In this document: piece after piece, positions 46,332-53,522 of the stretch
Layout of the letters: each line of letters begins with the position of its first letter
How positions within the stretch are numbered: the first letter of the stretch is position 1
Source of the DNA: a virus
IMG/VR virus record: IMGVR_UViG_3300042564_006016
Coordinates: 1-54,562 of that record
DNA: 54,562 nucleotides
Strand: one strand, 5' to 3'
The notes under the pieces: model-generated
Database searches by the model: none
Seen by the model: the letters and a program-made list of their open reading frames with translations, nothing else
What the model was told of the DNA's origin: nothing
Translations under genes and position numbers: made by a program

Positions 46332-46555
46332 AAAATATTGTCTTTACGCTTAATATAAAACAATTCTTTAATCAACCAATTATACAAAAATTTTGGCATG
46401 TATTTTGGCTTTGGTTTTATTACAACTTTCATTTCAATTTGAATTTTTGTCGAGATGTTATTTGCCATTTCTGCTATTTTTTTAACTGATTCATCTACAA
46501 TTAGAAAAGATTCAGGTTTGAAAACGCTGGTTGTGTTGATTGTAGATTTGATCAT
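46328..46555 (-). CDS. hypothetical protein
   Basis: 75 residues with a central helix (ESVKKIAEMANNISTKIQIE) and a basic C-terminus. Starts MIKSTIN, matching the next gene. ATGA-type overlap. Function unknown. Confidence 0.6.
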   Translation of the reverse strand: MIKSTINTTSVFKPESFLIVDESVKKIAEMANNISTKIQIEMKVVIKPKPKYMPKFLYNWLIKELFYIKRKDNIL

Positions 46556-46564
46556 AAAATGTTT

Positions 46565-46780
46565 TTAATTGTTTTTATTAAAAATATTAATTTGGTTTTC
46601 AAAATAATCTGGAGTTGCATAAGGTGAATATCTTGTAATAACAGAAAGGAAATTATCGACAGCACAAAATTCAAATTCATTATTGTATATTTTTTTAAGA
46701 CACTTTTTGCTTATTTTCGTATTTCTTTTTTTGAGCCAATTAATAAAAGGTTCGTATTGTAACACATAAATTTCGGTCAT
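46565..46780 (-). CDS. hypothetical protein
   Basis: 71 residues (NWLKKRNTKISKKCLKKIYN), basic in the middle. It overlaps the upstream deaminase-like gene by four bases. No family. Confidence 0.6.
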   Translation of the reverse strand: MTEIYVLQYEPFINWLKKRNTKISKKCLKKIYNNEFEFCAVDNFLSVITRYSPYATPDYFENQINIFNKNN

Positions 46781-47400
46781 AAAACATTTTTAATATTACC
46801 TGGTAAAATGTCTTCAGGTTGCCATTCAGCTTTTAGCTTTTTTAAATCTGAAATTGATTGATAGCTTCCTTTGTCCGCATAATCACTTGGCTTGCCAATA
46901 ACTGTATCAAAATAAATTTGACCAACTAAGTCGCCATGTCGTAACTCTACAGGCACGGCAAAAGTCAACTCCAAACACCAGCGATTGAAAAAACCAACTT
47001 CACCAAGACCAGCTAAAGGGTGCTGTATTCCCCTTCTAGCACTTGTAGATTTGAGTTTAAAAGATGGTTGTAGGTTAGAGCCTCCAACAGTGCCTATAAA
47101 CTCGTTTGTGTATGCTAAAATAAACATTCCAGGAATTGCCCAAAATGGTTTATTATGATTTAATTCAATCATAAAATATTCTAAACCTTTAAATTCAATT
47201 CTTTTAGCAACAAAAATTAACCAAAGATATTGTTTAAAAAATTTAAAGCTAAATTTTACTGATTCTTCTCTAATAAAAATATACCTACCAAGGTTAACAT
47301 CAATTGATTGATCTTTGATTTGCTCTGGTTTGACACCGTCAGCAATTATATTGCCGTTTTCAATGTTTTTTAGGATTTCTGAGTATGAGAGGTGAGACAT
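46777..47400 (-). CDS. dCTP deaminase / dUTPase-family protein
   Basis: 207 residues. QSIDVNLG at 31-38, PGMFILAYTNE at 90-100, KSTSARRGIQ at 117-126 and GFFNRWCLEL at 136-145 follow the Dcd/dUTPase trimer family, including the Ser-Arg loop and the Glu equivalent (Glu144) of the dCTP deaminase active site. It would supply dUMP/dTTP or remove dUTP during phage DNA synthesis. The central 50 residues carry an insertion (SFKFFKQYLWLIFVAKRIEF) longer than in bacterial Dcd. Confidence 0.8.
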   Translation of the reverse strand: MSHLSYSEILKNIENGNIIADGVKPEQIKDQSIDVNLGRYIFIREESVKFSFKFFKQYLWLIFVAKRIEFKGLEYFMIELNHNKPFWAIPGMFILAYTNEFIGTVGGSNLQPSFKLKSTSARRGIQHPLAGLGEVGFFNRWCLELTFAVPVELRHGDLVGQIYFDTVIGKPSDYADKGSYQSISDLKKLKAEWQPEDILPGNIKNVL

Positions 47401-47402
47401 AA

Positions 47403-47660
47403 TTATAGTATTTTTAAATATTTTAAACCTTTAATTAAGGTTTTTTTATGAGCCAAATCTTGCCAATTATTTTCATTAAATTGGTCTATTGCAGATTGTA
47501 AAATATCATGTTCTTCTTTCGAGATTTTAACATAAAAGCGTTTTGCAATTTCAACATGATCGCCATTGTAAAGACTTATATTGTCACTTCCGTTAGCTAA
47601 AATATAATCATGAAGCTTTAAGATTTCTTGATCAATAATAGATCTTTTTTTAAAAAACAT
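47403..47660 (-). CDS. hypothetical protein
   Basis: 85 residues (SIIDQEILKLHDYILANGSD) with a helical C-terminal half. Lies between RNA ligase and deaminase genes. Unknown. Confidence 0.6.
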   Translation of the reverse strand: MFFKKRSIIDQEILKLHDYILANGSDNISLYNGDHVEIAKRFYVKISKEEHDILQSAIDQFNENNWQDLAHKKTLIKGLKYLKIL

Positions 47661-47696
47661 ATATTAATTAATTTTGGGGTTGGAAGTGTGGACATA

Positions 47697-48980
47697 TTAA
47701 TTTTTAAGCAAATATTTATTTGAAATTACTTTAAAACTTACCCGACCAAAACTTGGGTCTGTAATTTCTTTTAGGGGTCTAAAAACTAAACCTTCAAGCT
47801 CTGTTTCGTCTGCTAAATCTAGCAACTCTTGCATAGTTTTATTTTCTAATTCATGACAAAATCCAGTAATATGATCGTCAAAAGTATCTACACAGTGGGT
47901 TTTAAGTTTTTTAACAAATTCATACATATCGTCAAAATCCAAATACTTTCCTTCATTTATATCATAAACATTAAACACCCTAAAATCAGTACCTTTTATT
48001 TTGTGTGGGTTTTTTTGGATTCCCTCGCCGTAAACCTCACCTTGAACAGCAAAACCTTCAGGAAGCTTGTTTTTTAAATCAAATTTGTTTGCAATTTGCC
48101 AAAATGTATTTGACTCAGTTTCTTTTAACTCTAAATTACGACTACAAGCTCCAAACTCACCATCTTTTTTGTAAAAAGTAGCAGAACTTCCATCGTATTT
48201 TATGCTTGCATACCACCCCAGATCTTTGTATTTTTGCACCATATCCCAACAGTTTTGTATTCTAGTTTCATCTGTTTTGGGTATAAAACTTGGGAAGTTG
48301 CCTTTTGCAATTCCTGCAAGCTCTGGGCTGATAGGTGGCTCGTATTTGTAGATGTTTAAAATTTCGGATAAATCCTCGTTGTTATCTTGAAAAAAGTTTG
48401 TGGCGTGGATATGCTTATCGTTTTTATCAGAAAATAAAACTATTTCAGAGTCATCAAAATCGTCCGCTTTTCTATATGATTGTAAAACTTTATTATTTGC
48501 TAAAATATCTACTACAAAGCCTAAAGCTATAAACTCTTTTTGCTTTCTTTGCTCTTCAGATTGGAACTTTAAAGTTACTCTATCTGGGGTAACTGTAATT
48601 CTAGGTTTTGCTAGGCTTTCTTTGATTATTATTTCGTATTTGTGGTTACTTAAAAATACTCTAGCAATAGGCAAAGCCAAACCTTGGCTAAGTTGCCCTC
48701 TAAGTTTAACAGTTTTTAACCTATAACCTTCTACAACTTCCCCGCCGTCTAAAGTCATTTTTTTAGGGGTATTTCCTTTAGCTAGAAACTCAAAGGTTGG
48801 AGTCAAGGGTAAAAGACTGTCAATTTCGAAATAAACGGCTTTGTCTCCAATCTGAAATTCATCTTTTTTGACTACACATTTCCAGCCTATATTTTCGAAG
48901 GTTGCAAGCTCGATCGAGTCTGCTCCTGGAATTGGTAAAAGTTCTTTGATTGTTTGGATTGTTGCTAGTTTGCGGGACAT
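47697..48980 (-). CDS. RNA ligase, DraRnl type
   Basis: 427 residues from ATG 48980 (MSRKLATIQTIKELLP); a longer frame to 49028 is not needed. The N-terminal OB-like domain (VVKKDEFQIGDKAVYFEIDS) precedes the ligase core: nucleotidyl motif KYDGSSA with Lys261, motif IV ELEGLVFRP, and C-terminal SFKVISNKYLLK. This is the order of Deinococcus Rnl (DRB0094) relatives. Residues of about 108-210 are an extra segment not expected in the family. Phage RNA ligases repair tRNAs cut by host anticodon nucleases; the tRNA-like elements at 7091-7315 make this notable. Confidence 0.88.
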   Translation of the reverse strand: MSRKLATIQTIKELLPIPGADSIELATFENIGWKCVVKKDEFQIGDKAVYFEIDSLLPLTPTFEFLAKGNTPKKMTLDGGEVVEGYRLKTVKLRGQLSQGLALPIARVFLSNHKYEIIIKESLAKPRITVTPDRVTLKFQSEEQRKQKEFIALGFVVDILANNKVLQSYRKADDFDDSEIVLFSDKNDKHIHATNFFQDNNEDLSEILNIYKYEPPISPELAGIAKGNFPSFIPKTDETRIQNCWDMVQKYKDLGWYASIKYDGSSATFYKKDGEFGACSRNLELKETESNTFWQIANKFDLKNKLPEGFAVQGEVYGEGIQKNPHKIKGTDFRVFNVYDINEGKYLDFDDMYEFVKKLKTHCVDTFDDHITGFCHELENKTMQELLDLADETELEGLVFRPLKEITDPSFGRVSFKVISNKYLLKN

Positions 48981-48981
48981 A

Positions 48982-49350
48982 TTATTTAGTTCGAAATTGA
49001 GGTATAACTGGACAATTTGGGTCAGCATGATCGTAATAAACTATTTTACGATTAGGGGTTTTACCAAAATCTTTATATAATATTCCACCTCTGCATTTAC
49101 AGTTAGCAGGGGTTTTTGATAATATAAACTTAAATTGGTTTTCATTTAAATAATAAATTTTTCTTTTTTGAGTTCCACCATTAGTTTTAAAATAATCTGT
49201 TTGCTCTGCGACCCTTCCAAAAAGTTCTAACTTAACGGAATATTTTTCAATTATTTGTAAAGTTGATTTGTGTTCAACCCCAAGCTGACTAGCTATTTCC
49301 AAACTAGAAATTACTAAGTCGTTGTTTTTGTTAAAAATTTTTAGAGACAT
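48982..49350 (-). CDS. Rha-like phage regulatory protein with altered C-terminus
   Basis: 122 residues. The first 90 fit the Rha family N-terminal domain: VISSLEIASQLGVEHKSTLQII, then YFKTNGGTQKRKIYYLNENQ with FKFIL, as in the usual Y.ltrdGF..L pattern. The last 35 residues (NCKCRGGILYKDFGKTPNRK) are Cys-rich and unlike Rha, suggesting a fused short domain or a frame change. Rha proteins modulate phage development. It stops one base before the RNA ligase start. Confidence 0.65.
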   Translation of the reverse strand: MSLKIFNKNNDLVISSLEIASQLGVEHKSTLQIIEKYSVKLELFGRVAEQTDYFKTNGGTQKRKIYYLNENQFKFILSKTPANCKCRGGILYKDFGKTPNRKIVYYDHADPNCPVIPQFRTK

Positions 49351-49378
49351 AAAAATAACCCCCGAGAGAGCGAGGGCT

Positions 49379-49440
49379 ATTAGTATATATACTAATATTT
49401 ATATGTCTAAAAACACAAATGCTTTTACCTCCTTCTCTCT
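49379..49440 (-). promoter_or_regulatory. regulatory gap with perfect palindrome and stray Shine-Dalgarno
   Basis: An 18-bp perfect palindrome ATTAGTATATATACTAAT (49379-49396) lies 29 bases upstream of the Rha-like gene, with a CCCCCG/CGAGGG hairpin (about 49359-49376) in between. On the minus strand AAGGAGGT occurs at 49434-49427 but no proper gene follows it. Likely operator plus attenuator-like leader of the Rha-like gene. Confidence 0.5.
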
Positions 49441-49461
49441 ATAAGGTAATAGTATTAAAAA

Positions 49462-49770
49462 CTAATTTTTGCTTTTTGGCAAACTGCCAATTGTATCACC
49501 TTCATTTAAGTCATTGCGAGTAATTAAAGTAAGCTTTTCGACAGTTTCTTCCAAGTCTTTGAGTAAATAATCTAATCTATCGACATTATTGTTTAACCAA
49601 TAAACTACTCCAACAGCACTAGCTTTTGTTAATTCGGCTTCTCCGTCTTGCATTGGCTCTTCAGCTGGTTCGTAGAGGCTTGTTTTAATTCTATGTAAGC
49701 TCTCTAATAGAGTCCCAAACTTAGAAAGTTTATTTGAAAATTTGTTGTTAATTTCGTGTAAATTTTGCAT
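49462..49770 (-). CDS. hypothetical helical protein
   Basis: 102 residues, mostly helical with coiled-coil character (NKFSNKLSKFGTLLESLHRI; LLKDLEETVEKLTLITR). The start overlaps no neighbour. Function unknown. Confidence 0.65.
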   Translation of the reverse strand: MQNLHEINNKFSNKLSKFGTLLESLHRIKTSLYEPAEEPMQDGEAELTKASAVGVVYWLNNNVDRLDYLLKDLEETVEKLTLITRNDLNEGDTIGSLPKSKN

Positions 49771-49786
49771 AGAGTTTTATATTAGT

Positions 49787-49993
49787 TTAATTTTTGCTTT
49801 TTGTCGAATATAAACTTTTCTCATAATTATTAATCTCAATCATAAAATCAATCTTATTTTGCCTCTCTTTTGGGGTATTTCTAGGCATTTCTTTGAGTTT
49901 TTTGATCATATCTGCCAACTTATTTTGGCTAGGTATTTCAATGGGTTTTTGTGGGTTTAATGAGCCAAAAAGCTCTTCAAAAGGGTTGGACAT
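49787..49993 (-). CDS. hypothetical protein
   Basis: 68 residues (NPFEELFGSLNPQKPIEIPS) with a short disordered start and basic helices. No family. One base after the next upstream gene stop. Confidence 0.6.
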   Translation of the reverse strand: MSNPFEELFGSLNPQKPIEIPSQNKLADMIKKLKEMPRNTPKERQNKIDFMIEINNYEKSLYSTKSKN

Positions 49994-49994
49994 A

Positions 49995-50153
49995 TTACAG
50001 ATTCTTTTCTTTTATCAATTCTTTAATCTTTAAAGCTACCCAAGTTGAAAACTTTAAGTTAATTGACTTTAAATATTTTACTACTTTTAGGACATCATTT
50101 TTAGCTAGGTAAAGCTGTTTGCGGATGTGTGGTTGTGGGTGTTTTAGAGACAT
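49995..50153 (-). CDS. hypothetical 52-residue basic protein
   Basis: ATGTCT start at 50153, TAA at 49997-49995, strongly basic (MSLKHPQPHIRKQLYLAKND). It overlaps the end of the 50448 gene by about 50 bases. Spacing of one base to the next gene supports translation. Confidence 0.5.
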   Translation of the reverse strand: MSLKHPQPHIRKQLYLAKNDVLKVVKYLKSINLKFSTWVALKIKELIKEKNL

Positions 50154-50448
50154 TAAAAATTAAAAATAAGGAAATAGCAAGAGTAGTAATTCGCAATAAA
50201 TTAACATTTTCAGGATATAAGCTGGTTAAAATAAATTCGTTTTTTGCTGGGTTGTAACCTTCTTGAACCCAAAAGTAATTTTGTATAGTTGTTATTGGGC
50301 AACCATTATAAATACTCTGGATTAATAAAAAACTGGCAATATAATAACTTTCTAATTTTGCTTTGTTACCTTTAAAAATTATTGATATTAAAGCAAAAAA
50401 ACTGATAAAATAAATTGAATAATGTAAAATATTAAGGATTAAAGACAT
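50101..50448 (-). CDS. small membrane protein
   Basis: 115 residues with at least two, probably three, hydrophobic segments (about 6-24, 33-48 and 84-100). Starts within the stop of the upstream gene (TAATG). Likely host-membrane accessory; unknown. Confidence 0.6.
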   Translation of the reverse strand: MSLILNILHYSIYFISFFALISIIFKGNKAKLESYYIASFLLIQSIYNGCPITTIQNYFWVQEGYNPAKNEFILTSLYPENVNLLRITTLAISLFLIFNVSKTPTTTHPQTALPS

Positions 50449-51062
50449 TATTTTACTTGGTAAGTTAAAACTGGAGCAGAACTTAAAGTCATTGGTTGCT
50501 CTGAGTAAAGATATTTACCAGACCACTCGACCATGTTTCCGTCAGTAGTAAAAAAGAAAACCCCTTCTGGATTTTTACCGTAAGACCCATCAAAATCTGG
50601 GCTATCTACAACTTGACTTTGACAAGCTGTGTTACTCCCTTTTTTATTTTGACACCAGTTATCAGCTACTAACTGTTGAGGGGTTGTCAATAAGCTGTTA
50701 AGAGAGCTTACTTTACCTTTAATTGTGTAGCTAGTAATTATTGAACCAGTATCACTAAGCAAGAACACATAGCCTATTTTATCAGCTTTGTTATTTCTGT
50801 TTAATCTTTCTTTTAGGTTTCGTCTTTCGATTGAATCCTGCAAGACTGGAGGCGGAACTGACTGAGTAAGTCTTTTTTGGTTTTCCTCTGTCGCTGTAGC
50901 CTCTTGAGTTTGAGTGCTTTGGTTGCTTGGCTGATCATTGATACCAGCTACAACTTGAATTGGCTGTAAGAGTGTTTTGATTTGGCTTGGCAAGGGTGAA
51001 GTAATAGCTAAAGCAATTAGTAAAATAAATGCAATAAGTTTGGTTGAGTTGTTTTTGAACAT
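50448..51062 (-). CDS. exported conserved phage protein
   Basis: 204 residues. N-terminal signal or anchor (LIAFILLIALAITSPLP), a Gln/Thr/Ser linker, a helical part and a C-terminal domain with NWCQNKKGSNTACQS (two Cys) and FDGSYGKNPEGVFFFTTDGN...EWSGKYLYSEQP. The last motif reminds me of a small phage protein family seen near membrane accessory genes, but I cannot name it. Probably faces the cell exterior and might alter the envelope. Confidence 0.65.
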   Translation of the reverse strand: MFKNNSTKLIAFILLIALAITSPLPSQIKTLLQPIQVVAGINDQPSNQSTQTQEATATEENQKRLTQSVPPPVLQDSIERRNLKERLNRNNKADKIGYVFLLSDTGSIITSYTIKGKVSSLNSLLTTPQQLVADNWCQNKKGSNTACQSQVVDSPDFDGSYGKNPEGVFFFTTDGNMVEWSGKYLYSEQPMTLSSAPVLTYQVK

Positions 51063-51072
51063 AAAAAAATAA

Positions 51073-51543
51073 TTATTTTAGATTTATAAATAAGGGTAAG
51101 TTATCTCTACAAGGTGCGGTGTCTTCTCTTTTGAGAAAGGCTTCATATTTGCCTTGTAAAGTTGATAAATATTGCTGTTGACCAAGTAATTGGCTGTTTA
51201 GTTGGTTATAACCTTGAGAGGTTGGGAAATCCCATTTAGTACGATCTTCTGGCAAGCCTTTTTTAAAGCTTTCTAAAGCTATTTGACTGTTAGGAATTTG
51301 GGTATCTCTAACTTGTAAAATATCAGTTTTAAGCTCTTGAAATTCTTTATTAATTGCTAAACATCTGTCAGGATTATTTACACGATCAATAATTCCAACA
51401 TTTCTATCAATATTTCTATTGAATTGATAAAAAGGAAGGTTGACTAACTTAAAAGCTGACAAAATAATACTTAAAATAAATATTGCTACGGTTGCTAATA
51501 GAAACCAACTAATAAAAGTGATTATAGGTTTTGCTTGAGACAT
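51073..51543 (-). CDS. membrane-anchored protein
   Basis: 156 residues: one hydrophobic segment (WFLLATVAIFILSIILSAF, about 13-31) and an extracytoplasmic helical domain with two Cys (DRCLAI, APCRDN). Paired with the 51062 exported gene 10 bases downstream, so the two may act together at the membrane. Confidence 0.65.
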   Translation of the reverse strand: MSQAKPIITFISWFLLATVAIFILSIILSAFKLVNLPFYQFNRNIDRNVGIIDRVNNPDRCLAINKEFQELKTDILQVRDTQIPNSQIALESFKKGLPEDRTKWDFPTSQGYNQLNSQLLGQQQYLSTLQGKYEAFLKREDTAPCRDNLPLFINLK

Positions 51544-51578
51544 AAAACCATTAAAGCACTTTAAACAAAGTGTGTCAA

Positions 51579-51791
51579 CTATTTCTTTAAACTTTTAAAC
51601 TTAGGCAACTTTTTAGGCTTTGATTTCCAATTAATTTTCCAATCAAAAATCTTGTCTTTTAAGCTAAAACTTAGCTTCCCTTTTTTGACAATTTGCTGGT
51701 CTAATTTTTTGCCGTATTCTAAAATTTCTTGTTTGTGTTCCTCCACAAATTTATCAAACCAGATTGTGCCTTTGTTGGGGTGTACTGTCAT
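51579..51791 (-). CDS. hypothetical basic protein
   Basis: 70 residues, very Lys-rich (FDWKINWKSKPKKLPKFKSL). No recognised fold; possibly nucleic-acid associated. Confidence 0.6.
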   Translation of the reverse strand: MTVHPNKGTIWFDKFVEEHKQEILEYGKKLDQQIVKKGKLSFSLKDKIFDWKINWKSKPKKLPKFKSLKK

Positions 51792-51792
51792 A

Positions 51793-52053
51793 TTATTTAA
51801 AAAGTAAATCTGTATGAATTAGCTTATTGTAATAATGTTTTTCCAAACTATTATTTATAACTTTAGAAATCAAAATAGGGTTGACTTTTTGTTCTGCAAG
51901 TTTTTCAATTTCTCTTAAAGAATTTACTAAAAAATCAACTTGAGTTTTTTCAAACTTTAACTCTCCTAAAGAGGTATAGTAAAGTTCTTTGTAATGGGTG
52001 TAAAGCTCTGTTTTTGATTTTAACTCAGTTTTGAGTTTTTTAAAATTAGTCAT
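51793..52053 (-). CDS. hypothetical helical protein
   Basis: 86 residues of charged helix (FKKLKTELKSKTELYTHYKE). One base from the next gene. Unknown. Confidence 0.6.
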   Translation of the reverse strand: MTNFKKLKTELKSKTELYTHYKELYYTSLGELKFEKTQVDFLVNSLREIEKLAEQKVNPILISKVINNSLEKHYYNKLIHTDLLFK

Positions 52054-52059
52054 ATTTTT

Positions 52060-52260
52060 TTAACTTTTATTTTTCTTAAAATAATCTTGACTTGGTTTAA
52101 CATAGTGCATAAACAGCCTAAATACTTCTTGGTTAGTGTGATAAGTGTATAATTTCTTTAAATCTTCACCAGATAAAGATTTAAGCCATTTTTCAAATTC
52201 ATTTTTGTTTAATAAAAATTCAAAAATTGTGTTGCAGATTAAATTGTCAAACCATGTCAT
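52060..52260 (-). CDS. hypothetical protein
   Basis: 66 residues (EFEKWLKSLSGEDLKKLYTY), helical. It overlaps the resolvase stop by four bases, suggesting translational coupling. Confidence 0.6.
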   Translation of the reverse strand: MTWFDNLICNTIFEFLLNKNEFEKWLKSLSGEDLKKLYTYHTNQEVFRLFMHYVKPSQDYFKKNKS

Positions 52261-52790
52261 AAACTTTCAATTAAATACCCCGCATAAGCTATACAATAAG
52301 CGTCAACAAGCCCGTCGTTGACTGTAGTAAGGGTTTGGCCTTTTTTGCCTATGTTGTACCAATTAATTTTCGGTTCTTGCCTTGTAGCAAAGTCTAAAGC
52401 TCTTTGTTTGATTAATTGTTTTCGTTCCTTGCCTTTTATCTTTTTGTCTATTTTATCAAAGGCTAAAATCTTTTGCCATTCTTTAGGTAGAATTTCTGTT
52501 GGGTCAACACCTTTGTGGCTAAAAGCCAAATAAACTGATTGGTAATTTCTCCAAATAGTTTCTACACCTCCATTAACAGATAAAGCAAAGGGTTTTTCGA
52601 TGTAGGTTGGAGGAGTGACAATATATTTAATTACTCGGTCAATTATTTCGTCATATAAAGTATAATGATCAATCAAGCCATCTTCTCTTTTTGGAAATTT
52701 GCCAGATTTAAAATATTTACCATTTTCAAGCAAAACCCAAGCTCCTGTAACACCAGGGTCAATTCCGATTGTGTAGGTTGGGCTAGTCAT
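52257..52790 (-). CDS. RuvC-like Holliday junction resolvase
   Basis: 177 residues. IGIDPGVTGAW with Asp11, TYIEKPFAL with Glu65, and NDGLVDAYCIA with Asp159 and Asp163 give the four acidic residues of a RuvC/RNase H fold. It should cut branched DNA formed during replication and recombination so that TerL can package it. Overlaps both neighbours (ATGA type). Confidence 0.85.
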   Translation of the reverse strand: MTSPTYTIGIDPGVTGAWVLLENGKYFKSGKFPKREDGLIDHYTLYDEIIDRVIKYIVTPPTYIEKPFALSVNGGVETIWRNYQSVYLAFSHKGVDPTEILPKEWQKILAFDKIDKKIKGKERKQLIKQRALDFATRQEPKINWYNIGKKGQTLTTVNDGLVDAYCIAYAGYLIESL

Positions 52791-53139
52791 AATTTATATT
52801 TTCAATTCGTTTTGAGTAAGTAAAATCTTGTTTTGAAATTTTAAAATATGCAGAATAACCTAAGTCAAAACAACCAACTTTTTTTAACAACTTTAAATTG
52901 TTTTCGATAATCTGAATTATTTCTGATCTAGTAAAAGCTTCTGCCCAGAATCTTTGAATTGTTTGGTCCGGCTCTCTAATTGATATATTGGCCACATAAT
53001 AATCTAATTTAACCTCCTCTAAAACATCAAACATTAGAGATTCTTTAGTTTTATAATACTCACTATCTGAAAAAGGTAATAAGATTAATTTATCAAAATC
53101 AATTCTTGGCAATTGTAATAATTCTGAAATTTTAGTCAT
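52783..53139 (-). CDS. hypothetical protein
   Basis: 118 residues (ELLQLPRIDFDKLILLPFSD), alpha/beta with a RFWAEAFTRSEIIQIIENNL helix. It overlaps the resolvase start by eight bases. No family recognised. Confidence 0.6.
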   Translation of the reverse strand: MTKISELLQLPRIDFDKLILLPFSDSEYYKTKESLMFDVLEEVKLDYYVANISIREPDQTIQRFWAEAFTRSEIIQIIENNLKLLKKVGCFDLGYSAYFKISKQDFTYSKRIENINYD

Positions 53140-53278
53140 AATTTATATTATTAACAATTCTAAAAACCTCTTCTCTGGTTTTTTTATACTTTTCACAAAG
53201 CCTTTCAATCGAAATTCCAAGCAAATATTCTTCTTTAATTTTTGTCATCACTGGAATAGCTTTTGTTTTTTTAGGCAT
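53132..53278 (-). CDS. small helix-turn-helix protein
   Basis: 48 residues. KIKEEYLLGISIERLCEKYK followed by KTREEVFRIV reads as a helix-turn-helix of the sigma/transposase type. Overlaps the next start (TTATGACTAA). A hairpin TCGGAGT/ACTCCGA lies just upstream. Possibly a regulator of the right-hand operon. Confidence 0.6.
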   Translation of the reverse strand: MPKKTKAIPVMTKIKEEYLLGISIERLCEKYKKTREEVFRIVNNINYD

Positions 53279-53289
53279 AAATTTAAAAA

Positions 53290-53317
53290 TCGGAGTAAAA
53301 TTGTAATAAAACTCCGA
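53290..53317 (-). promoter_or_regulatory. hairpin upstream of the HTH gene
   Basis: TCGGAGT (53290-53296) pairs with ACTCCGA (53311-53317) around a 14-base loop, 11 bases before the ATG at 53278. The rest of 53318-53389 is AT-rich with no further clear element on the minus strand. Confidence 0.5.
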
Positions 53318-53389
53318 CCAAGGTTAAACCCCTCGAAAACACTAAAACACAGATTTGAGGTTTTGACAAATAAATTTTTTATGGTTTAG

Positions 53390-53521
53390 TTAGTTTTTTT
53401 TATAAAATTGCATTAAAATATAAATAATAAGATTAGAGGTTGTTCTATTTTCATTTTTTGCTTGATTAATAATTTGTCTCCAAACATCTAAAGGAATTTT
53501 AATTGATTTAATTTTAGACAT
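53390..53521 (-). CDS. ribbon-helix-helix-like small regulator
   Basis: 43 residues (MSKIKSIKIPLDVWRQIINQ, then AKNENRTTSNLIIYIL): a basic strand then two helices, the Arc/CopG layout. The first 24 bases are identical to the start of the 10038 gene. Immediately follows the DUF6745-like gene by one base. Confidence 0.6.
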   Translation of the reverse strand: MSKIKSIKIPLDVWRQIINQAKNENRTTSNLIIYILMQFYKKN

Positions 53522-53522
53522 G

